Below are positions 17,453-26,486 of a DNA stretch of 64,000 nt, one piece after another. A model generated the notes under the pieces. The model worked only from the letters and a program-made list of their open reading frames with translations, was not told the DNA's origin and made no database searches. The stretch lies in the NCBI RefSeq assembly GCF_004000925.1, contig NZ_BIME01000016.1, forward strand, positions 1 through 64,000. Reading direction: 5' to 3'. Numbering within the stretch: the first letter of the stretch is position 1; every line of letters starts with the position of its first letter. Origin of the DNA: Paenibacillus illinoisensis NBRC 15959. Lineage in GTDB: Bacteria; Bacillota; Bacilli; Paenibacillales; Paenibacillaceae. Position numbers and translations under genes: made by a program.

Positions 17453-17760
17453 TTACGAATCATCCTCCAACGTCTCTAGTGATTCTGCTGATAGACTTTA
17501 GCAGATTTGTTAGAATTATATGGAGGCTTACCAGAAAAAAGACGCGTTTCTGTTTTATATTTTTCACAATTTGGGTTAGCTCATGATTGATTCTTGGCTT
17601 GGGATTGGGTAGCATAATGAACAGGCACTTATTACCGAAATCACTGCTATTACGGGGATAAGCACTGCAGATTGTTTCATATGACGGCGGGCTGCAATGA
17701 TCGTATACAAGACAGCATGGAGAGTCATCCGATTCCCCTGTCTTCAGGAGAGTGAATCTA
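17453..17760. other. Divergent intergenic region
   Basis: These 308 bases separate the deacetylase and DedA genes. On the minus strand a TATAAT lies in CATATAATTC near 17515-17522, and on the plus strand a CATAAT near 17612, but neither has a convincing -35. I see no RNA gene or strong hairpin. Confidence 0.5.
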
Positions 17761-18411
17761 TTGGAATTGCTTGAAAAGATCCAACATCTGTTCGGATCCT
17801 ATGGATACAGCGTTTTGTTTTTTGGCTTGTTGCTGGAATTTATCGCTCTTCCCTTCCCGGGAGAAACAACCATGGCTTACGCAGGATACCTATCATACAA
17901 GGGTCAACTGGACTTCGGGATTCTTGCCATCCTTGCCTTTCTCGGAACGACCATCGGCATGACGATCACTTACTTTATTGGTGCCAAAGCCGGTCTGCCC
18001 TTCATTGTCCGTTACGGAAAATGGTTTCTATTCAAACAGGACAAGCTGGATAAAACGCAAAAGTGGTTCGCCAAATACGGTAATGCTCTGATTTTCATCG
18101 GATATTTCATACCTGGTGTCCGGCATTTTACTGGGTACTTCGCAGGTATAGCAGCTGTTCCTTTTCGCAAATTCGCTCTATATGCATACTCGGGTGCACT
18201 GTTCTGGGTCGTGTTATTTCTGGGCATTGGAAAAGTATTTGGTCCACAGTGGAACGCGGTGTTCCATCTTGCGCATCAATATGCAGCATATATCGTTGCA
18301 GGCATTGGATTGTTACTGATCGCTGCCGTGCTGTACCGTTATCGGAAAGCTTGGGGACAACGCTCAGTCCGCAAGTCTTCTCCAATCAGGCAGAAACAAA
18401 ATGCAGAATGA
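17761..18411 (+). CDS. DedA family membrane protein
   Basis: This membrane protein of about 216 residues has the DedA/SNARE-associated (VTT) pattern: LEFIALPFPGETTMAYAGYLS, reduced here to its core LPFPGE, and FIGYFIPGVRHFTGYFAG containing the conserved F..R..PG-R. DedA proteins are linked to envelope homeostasis and, in several cases, lipid-carrier or phospholipid translocation. TTG at 17761 lies ten bases after GGAG; an in-frame GTG at 17752 overlaps the ribosome site and is less likely. Confidence 0.9.
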   Translation: MELLEKIQHLFGSYGYSVLFFGLLLEFIALPFPGETTMAYAGYLSYKGQLDFGILAILAFLGTTIGMTITYFIGAKAGLPFIVRYGKWFLFKQDKLDKTQKWFAKYGNALIFIGYFIPGVRHFTGYFAGIAAVPFRKFALYAYSGALFWVVLFLGIGKVFGPQWNAVFHLAHQYAAYIVAGIGLLLIAAVLYRYRKAWGQRSVRKSSPIRQKQNAE

Positions 18412-18423
18412 AGCATATCCCCG

Positions 18424-18450
18424 GAGTCGCCACCAGTGCGACTCTTTTTT
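18424..18450. terminator. Terminator between DedA and MFS genes
   Basis: GAGTCGC (18424-18430) pairs with GCGACTC (18438-18444) and is followed by T6 on the plus strand. It lies in the short gap between the two convergent genes. Confidence 0.85.
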
Positions 18451-18452
18451 AA

Positions 18453-19706
18453 TTAACTCCTTTTAAAAGCATCCCTTCGAATCCATGCATAAGCCGCGAG
18501 CAAGAACGCAATACATGCGAACCCCATTCCCCCTGCAAAACCAAGTCTGCGCGGTTCTATCACCTCCAGCAGTATGCCTGCGCCAAACATGGATAACCCA
18601 AGCATTGTACTGCTGCATGCCGTCACTAAACCATAGACAACTCCGCGGTATTTCTCTGGTGTTTCCCGCATCAGGAGCGTATCGAGACACGTGTTCCCCA
18701 TACCTGACGTAAAGGCCAGCAAAATATACATCAGTACAGCAATCGATGCGAACCTGGTCTCACTTAACAGCATTAATAAGCATCCTTCGATCAACAGACA
18801 TGCCACAACCCCAGGGAGCAGCCACAGCTGCAAATAACGAGAACCCCAGCTGCTGAGCACAAGGCCAATCCCCAGTGCTGCATAAAACAGACCCACACCC
18901 CAATCTCCGAGTTTGAACACTTCAATCGCATATACACTGATCAGAACATTATCAATCCCATTAATAACGGGAACCCACAACTCAAATGCAATAAGAATCT
19001 GCAAAGGGACCGATGAGCAGATGAACTGCCACAGCATAAGGACAACCCCTTTACCTTTACTCTTTCGAGCATGCGCAGGCTGTCTCCCCACCATCTCATC
19101 TACTTGCTCAGTTCTAAGTGGTGGAAACGAAATCTTGCGAATCAGAGCAGCAGCAAACAGGAAAGCAAGTGCATTGGTGACAAAAGCAGCCTGAGGACCC
19201 AATGTAGCCGAGACGATACCCCCTACAAAAGCGCCCACAATGAGAACGGATCCGTTCATGACTTGTTCGAGCCCATTAATCCGGTGCAAGTTTTCCGAAC
19301 GTACCAGCAAGGGGATTCCCGATTTGCGGACAGGCGCATATAGCGCTTCTGCGCATGCAAGCAGCGTACTCGCTGTATAGAGAATCCATAGATCATCTGC
19401 TTGATGTACGAACAAAAAGCTTAAAGCCACAGGTACCCTTAGAAGATTGGTCACAATCATAATCGTTCGCCGGCTGAAATGCAGCGTCAATACACCCCCT
19501 AGCGGTGCCAGAAGAAGAAAAGGAAACACCCTCAACCCGAGCGCCAAACCTACGGCAAGACCTGAACCGGTTGTACCAAGAATCAAGGCCAGCATGGCAA
19601 CCTGACTGAATCGATCACCAATTCCGTTTACCAATCCTGCCATGAAAAGCTTCCTGTAATCGGGTTCTGCGTGCAGCAAGCGTTTAAAACCAAAACTGAA
19701 TGTCAT
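18453..19706 (-). CDS. Major facilitator superfamily transporter
   Basis: This 417-residue protein has about 12 hydrophobic segments and an MFS_3/DHA3-like layout (N-terminal GLVNGIGDRFSQVAMLALI). Relatives export drugs or macrolides, but the substrate here is unknown. GAGGT precedes the ATG. Immediately upstream are two 16-bp palindromes that probably bind a repressor of the MarR or TetR type. No such regulator gene is adjacent. Confidence 0.85.
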   Translation of the reverse strand: MTFSFGFKRLLHAEPDYRKLFMAGLVNGIGDRFSQVAMLALILGTTGSGLAVGLALGLRVFPFLLLAPLGGVLTLHFSRRTIMIVTNLLRVPVALSFLFVHQADDLWILYTASTLLACAEALYAPVRKSGIPLLVRSENLHRINGLEQVMNGSVLIVGAFVGGIVSATLGPQAAFVTNALAFLFAAALIRKISFPPLRTEQVDEMVGRQPAHARKSKGKGVVLMLWQFICSSVPLQILIAFELWVPVINGIDNVLISVYAIEVFKLGDWGVGLFYAALGIGLVLSSWGSRYLQLWLLPGVVACLLIEGCLLMLLSETRFASIAVLMYILLAFTSGMGNTCLDTLLMRETPEKYRGVVYGLVTACSSTMLGLSMFGAGILLEVIEPRRLGFAGGMGFACIAFLLAAYAWIRRDAFKRS

Positions 19707-19726
19707 TACGATACCTCACTTATTAG

Positions 19727-19758
19727 TTAGATAATAATCTAATTAGATAATATTCTAA
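19727..19758. promoter_or_regulatory. Two tandem 16-bp palindromes before the MFS gene
   Basis: TTAGATAATAATCTAA (19727-19742) is followed directly by TTAGATAATATTCTAA (19743-19758). Each has TTAGA...TCTAA arms. Outer TATTAG/CTAATA arms extend the symmetry of the whole block. The position, 20-50 nt before the start codon, suits a repressor operator. Confidence 0.7.
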
Positions 19759-19819
19759 TAACTTGAAGTTGGCAATCTACTTTTGTATGTGCACCGTTCT
19801 GATGTCACTTCTTTTTTTG

Positions 19820-19849
19820 TCATAAGTTGATTTCATCCAGGTCATACTA
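19820..19849 (+). promoter_or_regulatory. Possible sigma-G promoter of the first germination operon
   Basis: CATACTA at 19843-19849 fits the sigma-G -10 pattern CATNHTA. TCATA 18 bases upstream (19820-19824) matches four of five bases of the -35 pattern GHATR. Forespore expression is expected for germination receptors. Confidence 0.5.
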
Positions 19850-19883
19850 ACTTGCAAATATAGGGAGGTATGGGGGTGAAAGT

Positions 19884-21398
19884 ATGAGTTCTGCAGCGCA
19901 GAGCGATCATGAACAGAAACTGATCTCTCCGAATCTGATTGACAATACGGAATATTGCAAACAAGTGATGGGCCAGAGCAACGACCTGATGATCCGCCCG
20001 CTCCAATGTTTACATAAGTGGCCATCGATTCTGCTGTACATTGATGGGTTAGTCGATGTTCAAATACTGAATCAGGCCATTCTGGTATCCCTGCTTCAGA
20101 CACATGATCTTCCAGAGTTCTCGGCTGAAGACGAACGCCTAAGCTATCTTCAAAATGACATTCTTGCTGCCAGTGATGTGCTGCTGGTAGACAATATGCA
20201 GGATGTACTTAATGCCTTATTGTCTGGTTCTGCAGTACTGCTAATCGAAGGCTCAACCAAAGGCCTGAAGATCGGAGCAGCCGGCTGGGAAGATCGCGCT
20301 GTTTCTGAGCCTGTATCCCAAACCGTCGTACGCGGACCCATGGAAGGCTTTAATGAAAATTTGCGTACAAATACCTCTTTGATCCGTAAACGGATTCGTG
20401 ACCCTCATCTGTGGATAGAAGAGAGAGAGATCGGACAAGTGACCAAGACCAAGATAGCCGTATTATATCTGGAGCATATCGTGGATACCGAGGTGGTAGA
20501 GGAGCTCCGGCGCAGACTCGATGAGATTGACATCGACAGCGTACTGGAAAGCGGATATATCGAGGAATTGGTTCAGGATAAGACCGGGACAATCTTTCCG
20601 ACGGTATATAACACGGAGCGGCCCGACACTGTATCTGCTGCACTCCTGGAAGGCCGTGTTGCCATTATTGTGGATGGTACCCCATTCGCCTTATTGGTAC
20701 CAGCCCTGTTTGTACATTTTTTTCAATCTGCAGAAGACTATTATCAGCGTGCTGATATCAGTACATTAATTCGGATGATTCGTTACCTGGCCTTTTTTAT
20801 CGCTTTGCTTGCTCCGTCCTTCTACATCGCCATCTCGACCTTCCACCAGGAAATGCTGCCGACAAACCTGCTGATTAGTCTGGCAGCTCAGCGTGAAGGT
20901 GTTCCTTTTCCAGCCTTCATTGAAGCTATTTTGATGGAGCTTACCTACGAGATCTTGCGGGAGGCCGGAATTCGGATTCCGAAAACGGTCGGTCAGGCTG
21001 TATCCATCGTGGGAACACTTGTCATTGGTCAAGCGGCAGTTGATGCGGGGGTTGTGTCTGCAGCAATGGTTATCATCGTGTCGATTACCGCGATATCCAG
21101 TTACGTCATTCCAGAGAACGGATTATCCATCTCGGTACGGATATTGCGTTTCGTATTGATGATTCTGGCGGCTGCCTTTGGTTTCTATGGCATTCTGGTC
21201 GTTCTGCTCATTACAGTGACTCATCTGTGCAGCCTTCGCTCGTTCGGAGTACCTTACATGTCACCATTTGCACCGCTGGTTCAGAAGGATCTTAAGGATA
21301 CAATCTTCCGCGTACCCTGGTCTCATATGAAAACCCGCCCTCTGAGTACGGGTACACCGAACAAAACAAGGCAATCCAACAAAAAAATGAAACGCTGA
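19884..21398 (+). CDS. Spore germination receptor A subunit (GerA family)
   Basis: This 504-residue protein has a hydrophilic N-terminal region of about 290 residues with the GerA-family core (VRGPMEGFNENLRTNTSLIRK, key residues PMEGFNE and NTSLIRKRI), then several membrane segments beginning near LIRMIRYLAFFIALLAP. A subunits reside in the spore inner membrane and, with B and C subunits, sense germinants. It begins a five-gene operon A-C-D-B-B. A GGGGGTG site precedes the ATG. The germinant cannot be predicted. Confidence 0.92.
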   Translation: MSSAAQSDHEQKLISPNLIDNTEYCKQVMGQSNDLMIRPLQCLHKWPSILLYIDGLVDVQILNQAILVSLLQTHDLPEFSAEDERLSYLQNDILAASDVLLVDNMQDVLNALLSGSAVLLIEGSTKGLKIGAAGWEDRAVSEPVSQTVVRGPMEGFNENLRTNTSLIRKRIRDPHLWIEEREIGQVTKTKIAVLYLEHIVDTEVVEELRRRLDEIDIDSVLESGYIEELVQDKTGTIFPTVYNTERPDTVSAALLEGRVAIIVDGTPFALLVPALFVHFFQSAEDYYQRADISTLIRMIRYLAFFIALLAPSFYIAISTFHQEMLPTNLLISLAAQREGVPFPAFIEAILMELTYEILREAGIRIPKTVGQAVSIVGTLVIGQAAVDAGVVSAAMVIIVSITAISSYVIPENGLSISVRILRFVLMILAAAFGFYGILVVLLITVTHLCSLRSFGVPYMSPFAPLVQKDLKDTIFRVPWSHMKTRPLSTGTPNKTRQSNKKMKR

Positions 21399-21419
21399 TC
21401 GCGGCAAGGAGAACACCGT

Positions 21420-22622
21420 ATGAACAAGTGCTTCCGATTGGTTTTATCCCTTGTGGTTCTGCTCCCTCTCCTAACCGGCTGCTGGGATCGTAAAGAACTC
21501 AATGAACTTGGAATTATGCTAGGTCTCGGGGTAGATAAGGACGGAGATAAAATCAAGGTTAGTGCCCAGGTGGTCGTTCCCAATGAGGTATCCTCCAAAT
21601 CCGGAGGCGGGAAAGGCACTCCTGTAACCCAATATCAGGCTACTGCAGACACACTATTTGAAGCCATTCAGAAGCTGACTGAGACCAGCCCACGTCGCAT
21701 ATTCATGGCTCATGTGCGTATTCTTGTCTTTGGTGAAGAATACGCACGTAAAGATGGAATATATGATGTCATGGAAGCCATGATGCGGGAACCTTCTGTA
21801 CGGCCAGATTATTACGTCATGGTTGCTCGCAAGACAACGGCCTCCAAAGTGCTGGATCTGCTTACCCCACTGGAGAACATTCCTGCTGAGAAGCTGTTTA
21901 ATTCCCTGGATGTATCCGCTAAAACCTGGTCTCCGACAACCACCGTGACGGGAGACCAACTGGTCGATAATATGTTGACACCCGGCATACAGCCTGTAAT
22001 TACTGGTGTTGAGATTATCGGAAAACAGGAGATAAGCGGAAGTAAGGACAATATCTCTTCTATCCGATCTCCAGCGAGCCTTCACACGACCGGATTAAGT
22101 GTATTTAGAAAGGATAAGCTGATCGGCTGGCTAACCGAGGAGGAATCAAAAGGATATAACTACATTCGGGATAATGTGGTATCCACGGTAAGTCATCTTC
22201 CCTGCGGCAAAGGTGGAGCCGTAACCTTCAAAGCACTGCGGACCTCGACGAAACGAAAAGCAAAAATCGTGGATGGAAAGCCTGTTATTCATATCAAGCT
22301 TGAAAATGTTTCCTCCATCGCTGCTGTGGAATGCGGCGTCAAGATCGGTTCAATGAAAACACTCAGAAAACTGGAAGAGGAGAGTGAGGAAAAACTAATC
22401 GAGCTTATGCAGACTTCGGTGAACTCCGTGAGGCGAAAATATCATGCCGATATTTTTGGATTCGGGCAGGAAGTTTACCATGCGGATCCCAAGCTTTTTA
22501 AAAAGATGGAGAATGACTGGAACAAGTACTTTGACAATCTGGACGTGAAGTACGAAGCCAACGTACAGATTAAACGTACGGGAACACTGGACAATTCATT
22601 CAAAAATGATATCAAGGAGTGA
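21420..22622 (+). CDS. Spore germination receptor C subunit, lipoprotein (Ger(x)C family)
   Basis: This 400-residue protein starts with a lipoprotein signal peptide and lipobox LTGC, giving acylated Cys21. The mature start, WDRKELNELGIMLGLGVDK, has the WD-[RK]-E-L motif typical of GerAC proteins. It should be anchored on the outer face of the spore inner membrane as part of the receptor. It follows the A gene by 21 nt with an AAGGAG site. Confidence 0.92.
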   Translation: MNKCFRLVLSLVVLLPLLTGCWDRKELNELGIMLGLGVDKDGDKIKVSAQVVVPNEVSSKSGGGKGTPVTQYQATADTLFEAIQKLTETSPRRIFMAHVRILVFGEEYARKDGIYDVMEAMMREPSVRPDYYVMVARKTTASKVLDLLTPLENIPAEKLFNSLDVSAKTWSPTTTVTGDQLVDNMLTPGIQPVITGVEIIGKQEISGSKDNISSIRSPASLHTTGLSVFRKDKLIGWLTEEESKGYNYIRDNVVSTVSHLPCGKGGAVTFKALRTSTKRKAKIVDGKPVIHIKLENVSSIAAVECGVKIGSMKTLRKLEEESEEKLIELMQTSVNSVRRKYHADIFGFGQEVYHADPKLFKKMENDWNKYFDNLDVKYEANVQIKRTGTLDNSFKNDIKE

Positions 22623-22630
22623 GACCAGAC

Positions 22631-22864
22631 ATGATCACGATCACGGTCATTGTTGTGGGAGTTATCGTAGGGTTGATCGATCTTCCTGGTCTAATCCGTC
22701 GCAAGGAATGGAAAGAAACCGCAGTATACAGCGGCATGCTGCTTGTTGCCACCTTCTTTAGCGTAATTGCAGCAAACTTATGGGAGTTCCCAAGCCCCCT
22801 CTATATCATTATGTGGATTTATGAACCTGTGAATCAATTTTTGGCCAATATCACCGGAACTTAA
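22631..22864 (+). CDS. Small two-helix membrane protein, probable germination receptor D subunit
   Basis: This 77-residue protein has two hydrophobic segments (MITITVIVVGVIVGLIDLPG and YSGMLLVATFFSVIAANLW) separated by a charged loop RRKEWKE. Small two-helix D subunits of similar size are known from several Bacillus germination receptor operons and modulate receptor activity. Position inside a ger operon, immediately after the C gene and 16 nt before a B gene, supports that identity. I prefer ATG 22631 (11 bases after AAGGAG) over GTG 22619, which overlaps the C stop codon. Confidence 0.7.
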   Translation: MITITVIVVGVIVGLIDLPGLIRRKEWKETAVYSGMLLVATFFSVIAANLWEFPSPLYIIMWIYEPVNQFLANITGT

Positions 22865-22880
22865 GAAAGGGGGGAAAAGG

Positions 22881-23984
22881 ATGCTGGAGCAAGGACGGCT
22901 TGGAACACGGCAGTTGGCAACCCTGACTTTCATGATGGTTATAGGAGATATGATGCTTATCTACCCCTCTGTCATCACGTCCTATGCTAAGCAAAACGCC
23001 TGGATCTGTGCCCTCATCGGAATCCCCCTCGGTATGGTGCTTATGGCCATGTTTCTTAAACTGGGCAATATGCATCCGGGCAAGAACCTGGTTCAGATTG
23101 CACGTAAGTATTTGGGTTTCTGGCCAGGAACCGTTTTTTCTATTATATACCTATTTTATTTTCTCGTGGGTACATCCACACATTCCCGAGAAATAGGCGA
23201 TTTTATGACCAGCCAGATTTTTCAATTCACACCTATTCGAATCATTATCCTGATGTTTGTCATTACTCTTGGCTGGGGGATATACAACGGCTTGGAAGCC
23301 ATCGGGCGGACAAGTGAACTGCTGCTGCCAATTGTGATCATTTTCATCCTCGTTCTTTCTTTCTGCCTTCTGCCCAAGGTAGAAATCAGTCATCTGAAGC
23401 CCTTCATAGATACCGATGTGGTCTCTCTGGCACAAGGTGTACTCGTAAGTGTTACCTACCCAGTGGGCGAGGCCATCCCGATCCTCATGATCTTACCCTA
23501 TACCGCGAGACAAGCTCACCGAACCCGAGACGTGATCGCTGCGGCTGGTCTGGGGAACTTGATGCTGGCGATGCTAGTTACCATCTCCCTGCTTGTGCTC
23601 GGTGCATTTCTGACTCAGCACAATATCTATGCATCGTTTATTTTATCTCAAAAGATCAGTATCGGAGGTTTCTTTGAACGAATCGAGGCCATTATGGCTA
23701 CCTCCTGGCTGATCTCAACCTATTTCAAAGCAATGATTTATTTTTATGCGTTCATCGTGGGAATTGCAGAGCTCTTCAATCTTAAACAGTATCGGATTCT
23801 CCTTTTGCCAGCATGCATGCTGGTGTTTGGAATGGCCAATGTAGTGGCTCCTAACCTGACCTATATTGTCATTACCATCGTTCCATATTGGGTGGATTGG
23901 GATACAACTTTAGGAATTCTGCTGCCGGGGATGCTGCTGCTTATGATGTTGTTTACGAAAAGGAAAAAATCGCTATCCAACTGA
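22881..23984 (+). CDS. Spore germination receptor B subunit (GerAB family), copy 1
   Basis: This 367-residue protein has about ten membrane segments and belongs to the amino-acid-permease-like GerAB/spore permease family (start LGTRQLATLTFMMVIGDMML, EIGDFMTSQI). The B subunit is thought to hold the germinant-binding pocket. A GGGGGG ribosome site precedes the ATG. It is closely related to the next gene (shared GDM-LIYPS, NIYASF/NGFYISY regions and FFERIEA[IL]MA), which points to tandem duplication. Confidence 0.92.
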   Translation: MLEQGRLGTRQLATLTFMMVIGDMMLIYPSVITSYAKQNAWICALIGIPLGMVLMAMFLKLGNMHPGKNLVQIARKYLGFWPGTVFSIIYLFYFLVGTSTHSREIGDFMTSQIFQFTPIRIIILMFVITLGWGIYNGLEAIGRTSELLLPIVIIFILVLSFCLLPKVEISHLKPFIDTDVVSLAQGVLVSVTYPVGEAIPILMILPYTARQAHRTRDVIAAAGLGNLMLAMLVTISLLVLGAFLTQHNIYASFILSQKISIGGFFERIEAIMATSWLISTYFKAMIYFYAFIVGIAELFNLKQYRILLLPACMLVFGMANVVAPNLTYIVITIVPYWVDWDTTLGILLPGMLLLMMLFTKRKKSLSN

Positions 23985-24010
23985 TCACATGTTGAAGGAG
24001 CACAAGTACT

Positions 24011-25129
24011 ATGCTGATTAAAGATCGCCTTACCGTGCGACAGTTCACCTTGTTGACCTTCCTGACCATGGTCGGTGACATGATTCTCATCTATCCATCG
24101 CTCGTCACTGCATATGGGAAACAGGACGCTTGGATATGCTCCTTGCTCAGCCAACCAATAGGTCTACTGGTACTATGGATTCTGTTCAAACTGCATCGTA
24201 CCCAACCTGAATTGTCCCTGGTTGAAATCTGTAAAAAATTGCTCGGTCCATGGCTTGGTTCAATTCTCGCTGCCGGATATCTGTTCTATTTCATCATTGG
24301 TGCCGCCATATGCCTCCGCGAAGTGGGCGATTTTATGACGACACAGATCTATCTTCAAACCCCCATCCGTGTCATTTTGAGTCTGTTCATATGCCCTATG
24401 GTGTGGGGAGTTATGAATGGCTTAAAGACCATGGGGGCAAGCAGTGAACTTCTTGCTCCCATCGTAGTCGTTTTTATGATCCTCCTTCTGTTGGGAGTAC
24501 TGCCGCAAACAGAATTGGCTAGACTGCGCCCCATTCTAGATACTTCCTGGATGAGTTTAATGAATAGCATCATTAGGGGAGCTTTCTCTTCCTTCGGCGA
24601 GCTAATCGTGCTATCCATGTTCCTTCCGTACGTCGCAAGCGCACATCATTTAAAACGGGACATGCTCCTTGCAGCTCTCGGAGGAGGAATTTTGCTAAGC
24701 ATGCTTGTTCTCGTCTCTCTCATGGTTTTCGGCCCCCTTTTCACTCAGCATGGTTTCTATATTTCCTATACGCTGGCTCAAAAAATCAATATCGGTAATT
24801 TCTTCGAACGAATCGAAGCATTGATGGCCATTGCCTGGCTGATCTCGACCTATTTCAAGAGCATGCTGTATTTGTTCGGTTTTGTTTTGGGATTATCCCA
24901 GTTATTCCAATTAAACGGCTATAAGCCTATGATCTTGCCCTCAGCAATGCTGATGTTTGCTGCAGCCGTTCTGATCGGTCCCAATATCATCTTCTATACC
25001 AACACTGTCATGCCCGCATGGCTCGACTGGGATGTGACGGTCAGCCTGATCATCCCGCTCTTCCTGCTGCTCGTTCATCGGCTCCGCTTCCAGAGAAGAA
25101 AACAGTCGGCCAAACGCTTAACCTCATAA
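24011..25129 (+). CDS. Spore germination receptor B subunit (GerAB family), copy 2
   Basis: This 372-residue homologue of the preceding gene has the same membrane layout (VRQFTLLTFLTMVGDMIL, REVGDFMTTQI, IGNFFERIEALMAIAW). It follows copy 1 by 26 nt with an AAGGAG site and ends the operon. Two B subunits beside one A and one C gene suggest alternative receptor compositions or a heterodimeric B unit (inference). Confidence 0.92.
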   Translation: MLIKDRLTVRQFTLLTFLTMVGDMILIYPSLVTAYGKQDAWICSLLSQPIGLLVLWILFKLHRTQPELSLVEICKKLLGPWLGSILAAGYLFYFIIGAAICLREVGDFMTTQIYLQTPIRVILSLFICPMVWGVMNGLKTMGASSELLAPIVVVFMILLLLGVLPQTELARLRPILDTSWMSLMNSIIRGAFSSFGELIVLSMFLPYVASAHHLKRDMLLAALGGGILLSMLVLVSLMVFGPLFTQHGFYISYTLAQKINIGNFFERIEALMAIAWLISTYFKSMLYLFGFVLGLSQLFQLNGYKPMILPSAMLMFAAAVLIGPNIIFYTNTVMPAWLDWDVTVSLIIPLFLLLVHRLRFQRRKQSAKRLTS

Positions 25130-25131
25130 AA

Positions 25132-25169
25132 AAGGCAGTGTCCACGGTGATACCCGAGAACACTGCCTT
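25132..25169 (-). terminator. Terminator between the germination operon and bcp
   Basis: AAGGCAGTGT (25132-25141) pairs with ACACTGCCTT (25160-25169). The T-run is strong on the minus strand, so it mainly serves the peroxiredoxin gene, though it may stop both convergent units. Confidence 0.8.
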
Positions 25170-25186
25170 CGTTGAATTTCCGCTTT

Positions 25187-25651
25187 TTACAGGGACTTCA
25201 CAGCCTCCAAAGCTGCTTCAATATGCCCTTTCACTCTGACTTTCGACCATTCCTTGATTAGCTTCCCCTCTTCATCGATGAGGAATGTGGAACGGACAAT
25301 GCCCATATATTCCTTGCCGTACAACTTCTTAAGCTGCCACACCCCATATTGCTCGGCAACCTGATGTTCTTCATCCGATAACAGGGTGAACGGCAATCCG
25401 TATTTGGCGATAAATTTGTCATGCCTGCTCATCGGGTCCGTGCTAATGCCCAATATAACCGTGTTCAACCCCTTAAATTCCTCATGGCGATCCCGAAAAT
25501 CGCATGCCTGCTGCGTACAGGACGAAGTCATATCCTTGGGATAAAAGTAGATCAGCACCCGCTGTCCGCGGTAATCGGAGAGCTTCACTGTCTCCCCGGT
25601 GCTTGATGGAAGTTCAAAATCCGGAGCAAGGCTGCCTTCAGTTAATGTCAT
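25187..25651 (-). CDS. bcp: Thiol peroxidase, BCP/PrxQ type
   Basis: This 154-residue thioredoxin-fold peroxiredoxin reduces hydrogen peroxide and organic hydroperoxides in the cytoplasm. The peroxidatic Cys45 and resolving Cys50 lie in MTSSCTQQACDF, the BCP two-cysteine spacing. The start MTLTEGSLAPDFELPSSTGE and downstream GISTDPMSRHDKF are typical. It is convergent with the germination operon and lies 45 nt upstream-side of the ABC-2 exporter genes, which are on the same strand. Confidence 0.93.
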   Translation of the reverse strand: MTLTEGSLAPDFELPSSTGETVKLSDYRGQRVLIYFYPKDMTSSCTQQACDFRDRHEEFKGLNTVILGISTDPMSRHDKFIAKYGLPFTLLSDEEHQVAEQYGVWQLKKLYGKEYMGIVRSTFLIDEEGKLIKEWSKVRVKGHIEAALEAVKSL

Positions 25652-25696
25652 CTCTATTCCTCCTTCTCGTCTTACCCTCTATTATCGGGCTTCTCT

Positions 25697-26482
25697 CTAC
25701 GAGCCTGCACCACGGTAGCGTTTCACGCCGTAGTTCCAGAGCGTAAGTCCAATCGCTGCGAAAACCAGTCCCATTACAGGGGTCAGCAATGCCATGCGAT
25801 GCATCTCTGATCGATCCAGGAACAATGCTGCCGGATAGATCCCGACAAAGGCAAACGGAATGACCCAGGTTAACAATACCTGAATGGCTCGATTGTAGAT
25901 CGTTACCGGATAACGTCCATAACCCTGAATGTTGTACATTAATGGAAGAATACCTGTCGGAGCATCCGAATAAAAGGATAGCGATGTCAGTGTAGTATAA
26001 ATTCCCGCGTAGATTAACACAGAGCTTAGCGCCAGAATGATTAGCGCCGGAATATGCCACCATTCCAGGACAATTCCCATCTCCGCCCCACTGAAGATCA
26101 TGATGATCAGTCCAATAAACGAACCCACAAGTGCAGGCGGGTCCACATTTTCGAGCAATATCTGAAACAGGTTATGTGCCGGACGCGTCAGAATGCGATC
26201 CATCTCACCCTTAACGATATACCGCTCGCTGAACCCCCAGAGATTGATAAAACAGCTGAAGATGCCATACGGCACCATGAAATAACCGTATACAAACAGG
26301 ACTTCACTTTCACTCCAGCCCCCGAGGTTATCCGTGTGGCGGAAAACAACAAAGATAAAGATCAGATTCGTTGCCTGGAACAGCAGATCGGAAATGATCT
26401 CGACCCAGAAATCGGCACGATACGTCAGTCGTGTTTTCATGTAGTTTTTTAAATATTCCCCAATTAGACCTAAGTAGTACAT
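25697..26482 (-). CDS. ABC-2 type permease (COG3694-like)
   Basis: This 261-residue protein has about six membrane segments and begins MYYLGLIGEYLKNYMKTRLT, typical of the second permease of a conserved three-gene ABC-2 exporter (an ATPase followed by two DUF990/COG4587-type permeases). It is the last gene of that operon, separated from the other permease by 4 nt. The exported substrate is unknown. Confidence 0.85.
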   Translation of the reverse strand: MYYLGLIGEYLKNYMKTRLTYRADFWVEIISDLLFQATNLIFIFVVFRHTDNLGGWSESEVLFVYGYFMVPYGIFSCFINLWGFSERYIVKGEMDRILTRPAHNLFQILLENVDPPALVGSFIGLIIMIFSGAEMGIVLEWWHIPALIILALSSVLIYAGIYTTLTSLSFYSDAPTGILPLMYNIQGYGRYPVTIYNRAIQVLLTWVIPFAFVGIYPAALFLDRSEMHRMALLTPVMGLVFAAIGLTLWNYGVKRYRGAGS

Positions 26483-26486
26483 GCTG

